Source: Romboutsia lituseburensis DSM 797
GTDB taxonomy: Bacteria; Bacillota; Clostridia; Peptostreptococcales; Peptostreptococcaceae
Length of the DNA: 64,000 bases
Direction: 5' to 3'
NCBI RefSeq assembly: GCF_900103615.1
Contig: NZ_FNGW01000004.1
Coordinates: forward strand, 397,351 to 461,350
This document shows, in pieces, positions 19,269 to 27,391 of this stretch. The translations under genes were made by a program, and so were the position numbers. The notes beneath the pieces are model-generated. The model ran no database searches, was not told the DNA's origin, and saw only the letters and a program-made list of their open reading frames with translations. Numbering within the stretch: the stretch's first letter is position 1; the number at the start of each line of letters is the position of its first letter.

Positions 19269-19646
19269 ATGAAAAAATATTTAGTAATATTTTTAATGAC
19301 AATTTGTACTATATTTATGTTAGGCTGTGATATGCAACTTATGTATGTAACTGAATCAGACGATGATTATTGGTATAGTGAATACAAGCTTTTTAATGGC
19401 TCAGATTCAAAAACAATTAATGTAGATAAAGATCAAGTTGTCAAATTTGATGTTGTTTCAGAAAAAGGTAATTTAAATTTATCAATTAAAGATGAAAATG
19501 GAGAAACATGTTTTAATAAAAATAATATTGAGACATCATCATTTGAATTTACACCTAAAAAAAATGGTAAATACGAAATTAGCGTTGATGCTAAAAAACA
19601 TAAAGGTGGATTTTATGTATTATGGGGACAAGATGATTCTAACTAA
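19269..19646 (+). CDS. Small lipoprotein of unknown function
   Basis: A 125-residue protein with a lipoprotein signal peptide; the lipobox is MLGC, Cys at about residue 19. The mature part is a compact beta-rich domain (KTINVDKDQVVKFDVVSEKG, then FEFTPKKNGKYEISVDAKKH), similar in layout to small beta-sandwich lipoproteins. TGGAGG lies about 10 bases before the ATG. The 290 bases upstream show no other gene. It is probably exported and membrane-anchored, and may be an immunity or accessory protein of the island. Confidence 0.65.
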   Translation: MKKYLVIFLMTICTIFMLGCDMQLMYVTESDDDYWYSEYKLFNGSDSKTINVDKDQVVKFDVVSEKGNLNLSIKDENGETCFNKNNIETSSFEFTPKKNGKYEISVDAKKHKGGFYVLWGQDDSN

Positions 19647-19956
19647 TACCCTTATATAATCTTGAATTTAGTTTCAAGAATTATTTATAAAATTACAATG
19701 TATATTTAAAGAAAAAATTATTGAGTAAGATGATTTTAAGGAAAAATGAACAAAGTTCAATATAAAATTATACTAAATACTTACAATAATTCACAACCTT
19801 GCCTTAATAATTTAAGTATGACAATATTATTTAATTATAGTATCTGTAAATTTTAGTCAAAAACTAAATTATTGTAATTTTAAATAAAACATAATAAAAA
19901 AAATTTAGGAGAGTATAAAGACTTTGAAAAAAGTATTTATACTACAACAAAATCTT

Positions 19957-20006
19957 GACTGTAGATAGGTTTGTGTAAAAATAAACTTACCTACAGTCTT
20001 TTTTTC
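19957..20006 (+). terminator. Long terminator-like hairpin
   Basis: GACTGTAGATAGGT pairs with ACTTACCTACAGTC around a TTGTGTAAAAATAA loop, followed by eight T residues. The loop resembles that of the terminator at 61474. The preceding 300 bases (19647-19956) hold no gene I can support. Confidence 0.75.
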
Positions 20007-20033
20007 ATGCAAAACTGGTAAATTTAATAGTAA

Positions 20034-20224
20034 TATAACTACAATGTAAATTCAGCATACTTTGATGGACTACAATTATACAAAGAAGAATTTGATGAAA
20101 GTTATCAATACGATTTAAATGGCAATGTAAATTATAATTATGACAAAATAGGAAGATTATCGAGTAACACAATAAGTATAGGATTAATACCATACATTAC
20201 TAAGTATTCATATTTAAACGGAAG
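20034..20224 (+). pseudogene. Chimeric RHS remnant with internal deletion junction
   Basis: Bases 20034-20128 match intact rhs near 11,995-12,090 (NSAYFDGLQLYKEEFDESYQ). At AATGTAAAT the match jumps to about 13,050 of rhs (NYNYDKIGRLSSNTIS) and then ends near 20,222. About 1 kb of RHS sequence is missing at the junction, which falls in a short shared sequence, consistent with microhomology deletion. It has no start codon. Confidence 0.75.
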
Positions 20225-20324
20225 AGTAATATAAATAATAAATAGATTTGATCATGTAGAATTATTCTTAGAATATATATATTATGATATAATCATAATA
20301 CAGTTAAATAAAGGATGTGATGAG

Positions 20325-20831
20325 ATGAGAGGATTATTAGATCCTAAGATGGATTTTGTGTTTAAAAATATATTTGGAAATGAAAAGAACCCTAAAATAC
20401 TAATATCATTTTTAAATGCAACTCTAAAGCCTCAATATTTAATTCATTTCATAGAAATTCCTAAATTAGAAGAAGGAAGTGACGAAAAGGACATGCTTGT
20501 CAACTGGGTTGAGTTTTTAAGAGACCCAGAAAGTGAAAGAGTTAGAAGTTTAGAAATGAATATAGAAGAAATTAGGCAAGCAAAAGATGAACTTATTAAA
20601 ATGAGTAATGATGATACTCAACGCCAAATTTATGAAATGAGAGCTAAAACTTTAAAAGATAAAGTAAGTGCTTTAAATGAGGCTGAGAGAAAAGGTATTG
20701 AAAAGGGAATTGAAAAAGGTGAAAAAAATAAAGCTATAGAAATAGCAAAATCATTGCTAGATGTGTTAGATTTAGAAACTATAGCATTAAAGACAGGATT
20801 ATCTGAAGATGAAATAACTAATTTGAAGTAG
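20325..20831 (+). pseudogene. Rpn/PD-(D/E)XK nuclease family transposase-like protein, internally deleted
   Basis: A 168-residue frame starting at ATG behind AAAGGATG. The N-terminus (LLDPKMDFVFKNIFGNEKNP, then ILISFLNATL) and the C-terminus (HFIEIPKLEEGSDEKDMLV to a coiled tail ending LKTGLSEDEITNL) are both typical of the Rpn/PDDEXK transposase-like family. That family is normally about 280-300 residues. The two ends join at residue 35 (LKPQYLIHF), so the middle carrying the PD-(D/E)XK catalytic residues is missing in frame. It is presumably inactive. It marks DNA mobility in the island. Confidence 0.8.
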
Positions 20832-20862
20832 TATAGCTATTGATATAAAATTATAAAAAATA

Positions 20863-20910
20863 CATTTAGGCAGTCATCGAATATGGTGGCTGCCTAAATA
20901 TGTTTTTTGA
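20863..20910 (+). terminator. Terminator after the Rpn-like remnant
   Basis: TTTAGGCAGTCATC pairs with GGTGGCTGCCTAAA (one mismatch or G-U), followed by TATGTTTTTT. Confidence 0.8.
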
Positions 20911-20931
20911 TACGATATATAGTTTTATTTA

Positions 20932-21117
20932 ACTATACTGAAAGGAATTAAAAATTATAATACTGGAATTGTAGGAGTTGGAGCACTACAAACTATCCTT
21001 GAAGCAGTAGATAACTTTACAGGTTCTGTAGAAGATACAGTTTATAGAAAAGGTAATGACTATGATACATATAAAAGTGAGTGCAAGAGTAACAGTAAAG
21101 TCCATGGAAATATTTAG
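20932..21117 (+). pseudogene. Toxin C-terminal tip remnant
   Basis: An open frame without a start reads TILKGIKNYNTGIVGVGALQ, then LEAVDNFTGSVEDTVYRKGN, ending at TAG. This Gly/Ala/Val-rich stretch is of the type that links RHS cores to toxin tips. The first residues (ILKGIKN) recur in another remnant at 23109-23189. It is probably the last part of a lost RHS cassette whose immunity gene may be the next ORF at 21320. Confidence 0.5.
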
Positions 21118-21319
21118 AAATTAACAGTTGAAAATAAAAATATTTATATAAATTTATGAGTAGAATTTAAATTAAAAAATGAGATAATTAGTTATAAAAG
21201 TAGTGATCAAGGGTATATAAGACTTAAGTAAATAAAAAGCCGTAGTTTAAGATAAATATAGTTATAAAATAAGGGGCATTGAGTTATTTCAATGAGTAAG
21301 AAGGGATGAATATATTTAC

Positions 21320-21526
21320 ATGATAATAAAACAAATTGATATTACAAGTAAAATGGGATTGCAATTGTCTATGGAAGAAGATTTATTTATTGTTAAGTTA
21401 TATGAAGATAGTTTATCTGGATACAAAGAAAATGTTGTATACAAGTGTAAGGTTAGTGATTCAAGTATGGAAGAAATGATTAATCATATAAATAAAACTC
21501 ATAAGATAATAATGCAACAACAATAA
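21320..21526 (+). CDS. Small protein, candidate orphan immunity gene
   Basis: A 68-residue soluble protein (MIIKQIDITSKMGLQLSMEE, then YKCKVSDSSMEEMINHINKT). I recognise no family. AGAAGGGATG precedes the ATG, with spacing longer than usual. Its position behind a toxin-tip remnant (20932-21117) and its small acidic beta/alpha layout are compatible with an immunity protein. This is inference only. Confidence 0.5.
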   Translation: MIIKQIDITSKMGLQLSMEEDLFIVKLYEDSLSGYKENVVYKCKVSDSSMEEMINHINKTHKIIMQQQ

Positions 21527-21766
21527 TTAAGCTTTAATGCAAATAAAAAAGCTATAGTTTAGGGGGACTATAGCTCCAATAGGGGAGGTAGAATTTTACT
21601 TTCCGATCATATATATTAAGTAATTCTTGATTAACCCATCTTAGGTAAATTTAGTATATGAATTAAAATTGTATCTATTTATTGAAAAGTGTTATATAAT
21701 AATATTTGTAGCAATACAAAATTAAATCAAGATTAAATCTTGAATAGGTTAATTAGGAGTATATAA

Positions 21767-21967
21767 ATGAATAACGGAATAGTAAAATGGTTCAACAATG
21801 AAAAAGGATTTGGTTTTATAACAGTAGATGGTGGAGAAGATGTATTTGCACATTTCTCAGCAATACAAACTGATGGATTCAAATCATTAGAAGAAGGTCA
21901 AAAAGTAAGCTTTAATATAGTTAAAGGTGCTAGAGGACCTCAAGCAGAAAACATAACTATATTATAA
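21767..21967 (+). CDS. Cold-shock protein (CspA family)
   Basis: A 66-residue single-domain OB-fold RNA chaperone. It has both nucleic-acid motifs: RNP1 (KGFGFI) and RNP2 (VFAHFS), and ends PQAENI, all typical for CspA-type proteins. It binds single-stranded RNA in the cytoplasm and melts structure at low temperature. Upstream, TATAAT at 21695-21700 and an untranslated leader of about 60 bases precede TAGGAG and the ATG. A strong terminator follows. It is a housekeeping gene inside the accessory island. Confidence 0.95.
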   Translation: MNNGIVKWFNNEKGFGFITVDGGEDVFAHFSAIQTDGFKSLEEGQKVSFNIVKGARGPQAENITIL

Positions 21968-21982
21968 TATAGATGGATTCAT

Positions 21983-22009
21983 AAAAAGACACTTTTTAGT
22001 GTCTTTTTA
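21983..22009 (+). terminator. Terminator of the cold-shock gene
   Basis: AAAAAGACAC pairs with GTGTCTTTTT around TTTTTA. Confidence 0.9.
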
Positions 22010-22099
22010 TTACAAGTAAATTATGATACTTGAAAATCTATGTAAAACTTGTGTATGTAAGTAATATCAACGTATTTTACAAAGTAACATAAATTAAAT

Positions 22100-22128
22100 T
22101 TGACATAATATCATATAACTGATATAGT
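22100..22128 (+). promoter_or_regulatory. Sigma-A promoter of the initiator tRNA
   Basis: TTGACA at 22100-22105 and TATAGT at 22123-22128 are separated by 17 bases and lie about 20 bases before the tRNA 5' end. Confidence 0.8.
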
Positions 22129-22149
22129 AATAGATGTAGCAAATAATAT

Positions 22150-22225
<76 letters not shown>

Positions 22226-22236
22226 ATTATTTATAT

Positions 22237-22276
22237 AAAAAAAGTTCTTATATCTAAAGATATAAGAACTTTTTTT
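22237..22276 (+). terminator. Terminator after the tRNA
   Basis: AAAGTTCTTATATCT pairs almost perfectly with AGATATAAGAACTTT, followed by T residues. Confidence 0.88.
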
Positions 22277-22402
22277 ATATAAATAATAAAATTTAAGGAT
22301 ACATGAAGAAAGAAATCACTTAGATTGGTTTCTTTTAACCACATTAATGCAAGTAGATAATACGTCACTAAAGGATCAAGAAGATAAAATAAAAATATAT
22401 GC

Positions 22403-22436
22403 TAAGCCTAACATATCATAGAATTTGTTAGGCTTA
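22403..22436 (+). terminator. Repeated hairpin, copy 1
   Basis: TAAGCCTAACA pairs with TGTTAGGCTTA; the whole hairpin including its loop recurs identically at 24663-24696. The remaining sequence between the tRNA terminator and 22403 (about 125 bases) holds only another weak hairpin near 22303-22336. Confidence 0.65.
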
Positions 22437-22462
22437 TATTAATACTATAAGATAAAAAATTT

Positions 22463-22518
22463 CAAACTATATATAATATCATTAATCTATAGTTTTTCAG
22501 ATGAAGTTGTAATATATA
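22463..22518 (+). pseudogene. Strongly decayed RHS fragment
   Basis: ATATAATATCATTAATCTAT, then AGTTTTTCAGATGAAGTTGT, aligns with intact rhs at about 13,875-13,920 (DIISLIDSSGDEVV) with several substitutions and one indel. It lies directly after the repeated hairpin, exactly where the RHS remnant at 24727 lies after the second hairpin. Confidence 0.5.
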
Positions 22519-22536
22519 AATAGAAGGAGAGAATTA

Positions 22537-22929
22537 ATGAAGACAAATGTAAATGTTGAATTTAATATTGTAGGTGATTATTTTAATCCTGATGTAGTTA
22601 CTCAAATATTAAATTTAGAGCCAACAGACTCTTATATCAAAGGAGATAAGGGAAGATATACAACTAGAAAGGAAACTTGTTGGAGTATAGAAACTGGATA
22701 TTATGAATCATTTGATATATCACAGCAGATTAATTTGATGCTTAAAACTATTTCAGAAAAAAAAGAAATACTAAAAAAGTTAAGGACACAGATTGACGTT
22801 GAATATTTATTTATGATTGTTATTAAGATTGAAGATAACAGAGGACCTGCTATGATATTTGAGTCTCCAATTATTGAATTTGCTAATTATATAGGAGCTG
22901 AAATCCACGTAGATTATTATATAAATTAG
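22537..22929 (+). CDS. DUF4279 family protein, candidate immunity protein
   Basis: A 130-residue protein with the DUF4279 pattern: an N-terminal strand VEFNIVGDYFNPDVVTQILN, then LEPTDSYIKGDKG, a CWSIETGY strand and a long helix. DUF4279 proteins frequently occur as small stand-alone genes beside polymorphic toxins. AGAAGGAGAG precedes the ATG. A decayed RHS fragment lies immediately upstream, supporting an origin as a cassette-linked immunity gene. Confidence 0.75.
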   Translation: MKTNVNVEFNIVGDYFNPDVVTQILNLEPTDSYIKGDKGRYTTRKETCWSIETGYYESFDISQQINLMLKTISEKKEILKKLRTQIDVEYLFMIVIKIEDNRGPAMIFESPIIEFANYIGAEIHVDYYIN

Positions 22930-22940
22930 TACTAAGGGAT

Positions 22941-23096
22941 AAACTTTGGTGTAAGATTAATGGAGACTCATGCTTTATTCATTTTGGGTATGATTATTAT
23001 ATGTACTTTGGAAACAAAAACAATCCTGAAAATGCACTAAAAAAGATTAGGGAATTAGGTTTATTTGTAGAATGCATAGAGTCTCCATACATCTAG
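22941..23096 (+). pseudogene. Immunity-type gene fragment (51 residues, no start)
   Basis: An open frame reads KLWCKINGDSCFIHFGYDYY, then MYFGNKNNPENALKKIRELG, and ends at TAG. The FGYDYYMY core looks like the C-terminal end of a small immunity protein. No start or ribosome binding site precedes it, so it is probably the 3' remnant of a deleted gene. Confidence 0.5.
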
Positions 23097-23108
23097 TTTT
23101 ACTGCACT

Positions 23109-23189
23109 ATATTGAAAGGAATTAAAAATATTAAGGTTTTAATTAATACAAATATGAAAAGTTTAGATGACTTTAAATTTAAAATATAG
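23109..23189 (+). pseudogene. Toxin-tip remnant sharing ILKGIKN
   Basis: A short frame reads ILKGIKNIKVLINTNMKSLD and ends at TAG. Its first bases (ATTGAAAGGAATTAAAAAT) nearly repeat 20,937-20,956 in the other toxin remnant. It lies just before the next immunity-like gene. Confidence 0.4.
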
Positions 23190-23205
23190 GAGATAGTGTT
23201 CGGCA

Positions 23206-24102
23206 ATGAAAATAAAATGTACAAGTACAAATGGTTATACATTCACCCCAAGAAGTATTAGAAAATATGGCACAGATATGAAAACTGATCATCAGCAAAT
23301 TACACTAGATAAAATATATAACGTATACGGAATAAGCCTTTATGAAGAAGGTTTAGATTATTTAATATATGATGATTATGATATGGCTAGCTGGTATTGT
23401 GCTGAATTATTTGAGGTAGTAGACCATAAGATGCCTAATACCTGGCATCATAGATATTTTGGGATTAGTGATGAAATAAGTCTATCAGCTATTTGGGGAT
23501 ATCATGAATTAGTTTTTTCAGTAGAACATTACAATGGATTATTAGAACAAGAGCGAGAAGATGTATATCTATTTTATAAAAGAAAAAAAGAGATTGATTT
23601 AATAAGCATTTATAATATTGAAAATTATGAAAATGAAATAAGAAAGAAACTTGCTAATTATACGAAAAATTTAATAAGTGAATTGAGAGATATATGTTCA
23701 TATAAACTTTATCCAGAGGTTGGATTGTTAAAATTTTGTGCATCCATACAGTCTTGGGATTTGAATTTAATGGTATATTCAATGAATAGTGAAGTGGATA
23801 AGGTATTTAATGAGTATGATAAGGATAGTCTTTTTTATGAAAGTAAGGAAATTTTTAAAGAGCTAGAATATTATCAGATTGAAGAATCACAAGAAGATTT
23901 ATTTTTTAATTTTTATGAAAAAAATTATGAAATATTAGAAGCACTTGAGAAAAAAATTATACTTGAATGGTTTTTATCTTGTTGGGAACAATCAGGTGGA
24001 TTAAGTTTAAAATTTCCTGTATATTTCTTATTTAATGATGATATAAAATATTACAATATTCAAAACTCAAAATGGATAAAGAACAATTGTAAATGTAACT
24101 GA
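23206..24102 (+). CDS. Two-part hypothetical protein, candidate immunity protein
   Basis: A 298-residue soluble protein. The N-terminal 80 residues (IKCTSTNGYTFTPRSIRKYG, LDKIYNVYGISLYEEGLDYL, CAELFEVVDHKMP, W) form a small beta-rich domain found on its own in many toxin-linked genes. The remaining 200 residues are helical and acidic. I do not recognise a named family. A GGAGATAG site lies upstream, and it follows a toxin-tip remnant. The immunity role is inferred from context only. Confidence 0.6.
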   Translation: MKIKCTSTNGYTFTPRSIRKYGTDMKTDHQQITLDKIYNVYGISLYEEGLDYLIYDDYDMASWYCAELFEVVDHKMPNTWHHRYFGISDEISLSAIWGYHELVFSVEHYNGLLEQEREDVYLFYKRKKEIDLISIYNIENYENEIRKKLANYTKNLISELRDICSYKLYPEVGLLKFCASIQSWDLNLMVYSMNSEVDKVFNEYDKDSLFYESKEIFKELEYYQIEESQEDLFFNFYEKNYEILEALEKKIILEWFLSCWEQSGGLSLKFPVYFLFNDDIKYYNIQNSKWIKNNCKCN

Positions 24103-24181
24103 TAAAAATGAAATAAACTATTTGTTTGAAGAATGGTTTAACGTATTAATAAAAAAATTTTAATTAGAAAAGGGAAGTTAT

Positions 24182-24538
24182 ATGGAAATTAAACACTTAT
24201 TATTGGAAGTATATTGCGATTGTGAAGTTTCAAAAGGTGATATTAAACCAACATACTGTTTAAATGGGCTTAACAATCCAGGAAGCCATTGTTTTGAAAA
24301 TGAATGTAAGTTTTTTAGCTATACTAATGCGCAAAATGAAATAGCTTATGTGGGTATAAATGGCTTAGTAGAACAATTTGATGATTGTATAGGTTTTGGG
24401 GGAGAAATGGAACCAGAACTTAATGATGTAGAGCTACGAAAGCTTTTAGTATCTAAATGGAAAAATATATGCAAAAACAAAATAGATGAAGCCTATGATG
24501 AATATATGAATATAAAAAATACAATCACTAAAGAGTAA
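24182..24538 (+). CDS. Cysteine-containing hypothetical protein
   Basis: A 118-residue protein with a cluster of cysteines (YCDCEVS, YCL, HCFENECKFF), of which four could bind a metal, followed by a helical C-terminus (VELRKLLVSKWKNICKNKID). AGAAAAGGGAAG lies before the ATG. It is an unrecognised member of the plus-strand island, and the function is unknown. Intergenic spacing of 79 bases leaves operon membership with the upstream gene open. Confidence 0.55.
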   Translation: MEIKHLLLEVYCDCEVSKGDIKPTYCLNGLNNPGSHCFENECKFFSYTNAQNEIAYVGINGLVEQFDDCIGFGGEMEPELNDVELRKLLVSKWKNICKNKIDEAYDEYMNIKNTITKE

Positions 24539-24556
24539 TTACATTACAATAATGAA

Positions 24557-24640
24557 ATGAAAAATAATGAAGAATTTGATTATGTAGCAAAATATGATTT
24601 TGAAACATTTAGTAATGAAGATAAATGGAAAGTTAAATAA
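24557..24640 (+). other. 27-residue ORF, probable remnant
   Basis: ATG to TAA reads MKNNEEFDYVAKYDFETFSN and seven more residues. It has coding-like composition but no good ribosome binding site. It may be the tail of a deleted gene. Confidence 0.3.
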
Positions 24641-24662
24641 ATAGTATAAAGAATTAAAGATA

Positions 24663-24696
24663 TAAGCCTAACATATCATAGAATTTGTTAGGCTTA
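24663..24696 (+). terminator. Repeated hairpin, copy 2
   Basis: Identical to the hairpin at 22403-22436, including loop and the first ten bases after it. Confidence 0.65.
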
Positions 24697-24726
24697 TATT
24701 AATACTACGAAGTAAGAAATTTCAAA

Positions 24727-24825
24727 GGAGATATAATACAATTAATAGATCGTTCTACAAATGAAGTTGCACCTTATACTTATGATACATGGGGTAGACT
24801 ACTATCAATAGATATAGGCTACTAT
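24727..24825 (+). pseudogene. RHS core fragment
   Basis: The frame DIIQLIDRSTNEVAPYTYDT, then WGRLLSIDIGY, matches the RHS core at 13,876-13,960 of the intact gene. It starts directly after the repeated hairpin and is cut off just before the next gene. It is a remnant of an RHS cassette whose toxin is lost. Confidence 0.7.
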
Positions 24826-24855
24826 AAATCGGAAAGATTAAAGGATGGATGAAAT

Positions 24856-25521
24856 ATGAAAATTAAAATAGAGTTATATGGAGAAATGTATGAACAAAAA
24901 TGTAACTTATACTATAAAGAACAAATTTTGTACAGTGGATATGTAGATAATCTAGTAACATCTGTAAATGGATATTTAGAGCTAAAGCTAAATTATGGAA
25001 CAAATATTACAACACCTACAATTATAAAAAGATTAGGAAATATAATTTTGTGGATTCCTACAGATAACATAAAGTTAAATGAAAAATATTTAAATGTTAT
25101 AATCTCAATAGAGGAAATGGCAGAAATATGGAAAATGCTAGGGTATGAATTAAAAGATGATATGTATTTAATAAATTATGCTACTAATAAAGATTTAAAA
25201 GCATTATGGGTTGCCAATAGTGGTATTAGATTATATATAGAAAATACTAGTGAAGCTTTAAAAATAATTGAAAATAATAGTATTGGATTTAATGATGATT
25301 CTAAGGAAGTACATGATTATATCAACTATTTAATCAAAGAAGATTGGGATGAATTAGAAGTGAACTTTATTAATAAAATAGATTTACCCAAAGATAAATT
25401 AGTGATCTATATTGACTATCTAAATATACTTACCGAGTGGATACCATTAGTTAATGAAGAAAAACACTACGATGTTATTAACTTAGGAAGCAACTACATT
25501 ATTAAGTTTATTGGCCAATAG
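24856..25521 (+). CDS. Hypothetical protein, candidate immunity protein
   Basis: A 221-residue soluble protein beginning MKIKIELYGEMYEQKCNLYY and rich in beta strands in the first half (SGYVDNLVTSVNGYLELKLN), then helical. No family is recognised. AAAGGATGG is upstream of the ATG, and an RHS core remnant sits 30 bases before it, so it probably arrived as the immunity partner of a lost RHS tip. Confidence 0.55.
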   Translation: MKIKIELYGEMYEQKCNLYYKEQILYSGYVDNLVTSVNGYLELKLNYGTNITTPTIIKRLGNIILWIPTDNIKLNEKYLNVIISIEEMAEIWKMLGYELKDDMYLINYATNKDLKALWVANSGIRLYIENTSEALKIIENNSIGFNDDSKEVHDYINYLIKEDWDELEVNFINKIDLPKDKLVIYIDYLNILTEWIPLVNEEKHYDVINLGSNYIIKFIGQ

Positions 25522-25633
25522 TATTAGAAAAAATATACCAAGTTTATGGACAAGAAAGTCTTTTGATAATAATGATCCTATAGCTTTAGAGGAGTTTGAA
25601 AAAGCTGAAAGAGAAATATTAACTCAATCGTAA
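25521..25633 (+). pseudogene. Frameshifted gene remnant
   Basis: Two short adjoining frames (LEKIYQVYGQESLLI, then DPIALEEFEKAEREILTQS ending at TAA) look like the broken C-terminus of an immunity-type protein. No start is present. Confidence 0.35.
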
Positions 25634-25663
25634 CTTTTAATGGTGAATTAATAGAATATAGTA

Positions 25664-25702
25664 TAAAAAGTTCTAGGGTTTTCAATCTTAGAACTTTTTT
25701 TT
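25664..25702 (+). terminator. Terminator
   Basis: AAAAAGTTCTAGGG pairs with CTTAGAACTTTTTTTT around TTTTCAAT, with a T run. Confidence 0.8.
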
Positions 25703-25838
25703 ATTAAAGAACAAAATAATAATGTAGAAAAATGTAAAAAATATTAGAATATAATTAAAAATATGGTAAAATTATAAAAATAAATATAAAATTATTTTTA
25801 ATAATCAAAAAATAATTTTAGGTAGATTAGGAGATTAA

Positions 25839-26351
25839 ATGGAAATTAATTTTGAAGTAACAAAAGAGGATTATATTAAATTTGAATTATATAACCTTAG
25901 TAATTCACCATATCATAAGAGAGATATAAAGTTAAATAAATATGGAATGCCAATAGGTTTTTTATGTATTAATATGATGATGCAAACTAGTGTTGAAGAC
26001 ATTATTATAGCTACTACAATTGAAGCGTTTATATGGCTTGTAATTTATCCTAAGGCTAATAAACTTTTAACCAAAAGAGAAATTGAAAATGTGATAAAAG
26101 AAGGCGATAGCACAGAACTATTTGGAAGTAAGAGAATTATTATTGATGAGGAGTCGATAACTATATTTAATAAATCTTCCACAGAAAGAGTATTAAAAAG
26201 TGCTATAAAAGATGTAAAAATATATGATGACATAATAGTTATATACACAAGTTTATTGACAGCTTATATTGTACCAACTAGATATTTAGAGGGTGATTTA
26301 AAAGCAGATTTTATAAAACAAGTTAGTAAAATAGATAATTTCAATAAATAA
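25839..26351 (+). CDS. YcxB-like membrane protein
   Basis: A 170-residue protein. A hydrophobic stretch at about residues 37-68 (IGFLCINMMMQTSVEDIIIA, then TTIEAFIWLVIYP) follows a short N-terminal acidic segment (FEVTKEDYIKFELYNLSNSP). The C-terminal half (GSKRIIIDEESITIFNKSST, IKDVKIYDDIIVIYTSLLTA, YIVPTRYL) matches the YcxB-like C-terminal domain (PF14317). YcxB-like proteins are common next to polymorphic toxins. It is probably a membrane-bound immunity protein. Confidence 0.7.
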   Translation: MEINFEVTKEDYIKFELYNLSNSPYHKRDIKLNKYGMPIGFLCINMMMQTSVEDIIIATTIEAFIWLVIYPKANKLLTKREIENVIKEGDSTELFGSKRIIIDEESITIFNKSSTERVLKSAIKDVKIYDDIIVIYTSLLTAYIVPTRYLEGDLKADFIKQVSKIDNFNK

Positions 26352-26376
26352 TGAAAAAAAGAGGAGCAATTAAAAA

Positions 26377-27198
26377 GTGAAGAATCAATCACCTACTGTA
26401 GAACAAGTAAAAGAAATTCTCAACATTGTAAAAGAGAATACATTGAAAGAAGTATTACATATTAGTGCAATTAAGGAAAATACATCTCTATATGACAGTA
26501 AATTTGGAGGAGTTCCTTATTTGCCAAAGTGTAGTGGATTACCAGTAAATGAAGATGGACAACAATTGAGATTATTATCTCAAATAAATTTTGAAGATTT
26601 GCCAGATAATAATATTTTTCCTAATGAAGGAATCTTACAATTTTATGTAAATGATATATATAATATGGATCTTGATAATCAAACTAAACAAGATAATTTT
26701 AGGGTTATTTATTATGAAAATATAGATTTATCGATAAAAGAAGATGATGTTATTAAAAAAATAGATGACTTCGAATCATGGAATGAAGATGAAGAATTTC
26801 CAATTCAAGATGAATATAAATTAGAATTTGAGATTGCCAAAGAAGGTATTACTATTCAAGATTATAATTTTGATAAACTATTCAATAATGAATGTAATAA
26901 ATCATTTATAAATACTATAGATGACGAAGTTATGGATGAAATATATGATGATGACGATGAACAAAAAGATGGCTGCACTCAACATAAACTAGGTGGATAT
27001 CCATTCTTTGCTCAGCAAGATCCAAGAGAAGGTGAAAAGTCTTTAAGGAGATTTGATACACTTTTACTTCAAATAGATACTGAAGAAGATGAAGGTATTG
27101 TATGGGGAGACTGCGGTATTTGTAATTTCTTTATAAACAGTGAAGATCTGAAAAATAAAGATTTTAGTAACGTATTATTTAACTGGGATTGTTATTAA
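26377..27198 (+). CDS. DUF1963 (YwqG-like) family protein
   Basis: A 273-residue protein with a GTG start behind GAGGAG. It matches YwqG/DUF1963: SKFGGVPYLPKC near residue 45, then LRLLSQINFEDLPD, LQFYVND, HKLGGYPFFAQQDPRE near 205, and the closing LLLQIDTEEDEGIVWGDCG. DUF1963 proteins act as immunity or stress-linked cytoplasmic proteins, and B. subtilis ywqG sits in the YwqJ toxin operon. It lies 25 bases after the YcxB-like gene, so the two may be co-transcribed. Confidence 0.85.
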   Translation: MKNQSPTVEQVKEILNIVKENTLKEVLHISAIKENTSLYDSKFGGVPYLPKCSGLPVNEDGQQLRLLSQINFEDLPDNNIFPNEGILQFYVNDIYNMDLDNQTKQDNFRVIYYENIDLSIKEDDVIKKIDDFESWNEDEEFPIQDEYKLEFEIAKEGITIQDYNFDKLFNNECNKSFINTIDDEVMDEIYDDDDEQKDGCTQHKLGGYPFFAQQDPREGEKSLRRFDTLLLQIDTEEDEGIVWGDCGICNFFINSEDLKNKDFSNVLFNWDCY

Positions 27199-27270
27199 GG
27201 ATTTCAGTGTAAATAATTTTTACATATTACTAATTAAAATATATAATAATTTATCAGAATAGATTTTTAT

Positions 27271-27313
27271 AAAAAATATTACTGAACTTGATAATTTCAG
27301 TAATATTTTTTTA
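27271..27313 (+). terminator. Terminator after the DUF1963 gene
   Basis: AAAAAATATTACTGAA pairs with TTTCAGTAATATTTTTTT around CTTGATAA. Confidence 0.85.
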
Positions 27314-27391
27314 TGTATCAGTAAATTTTGATTACACAAAAAATAAGAATTAGTCCATTTGAATATTCGCTATATAAAGGAGAAATCAAAA

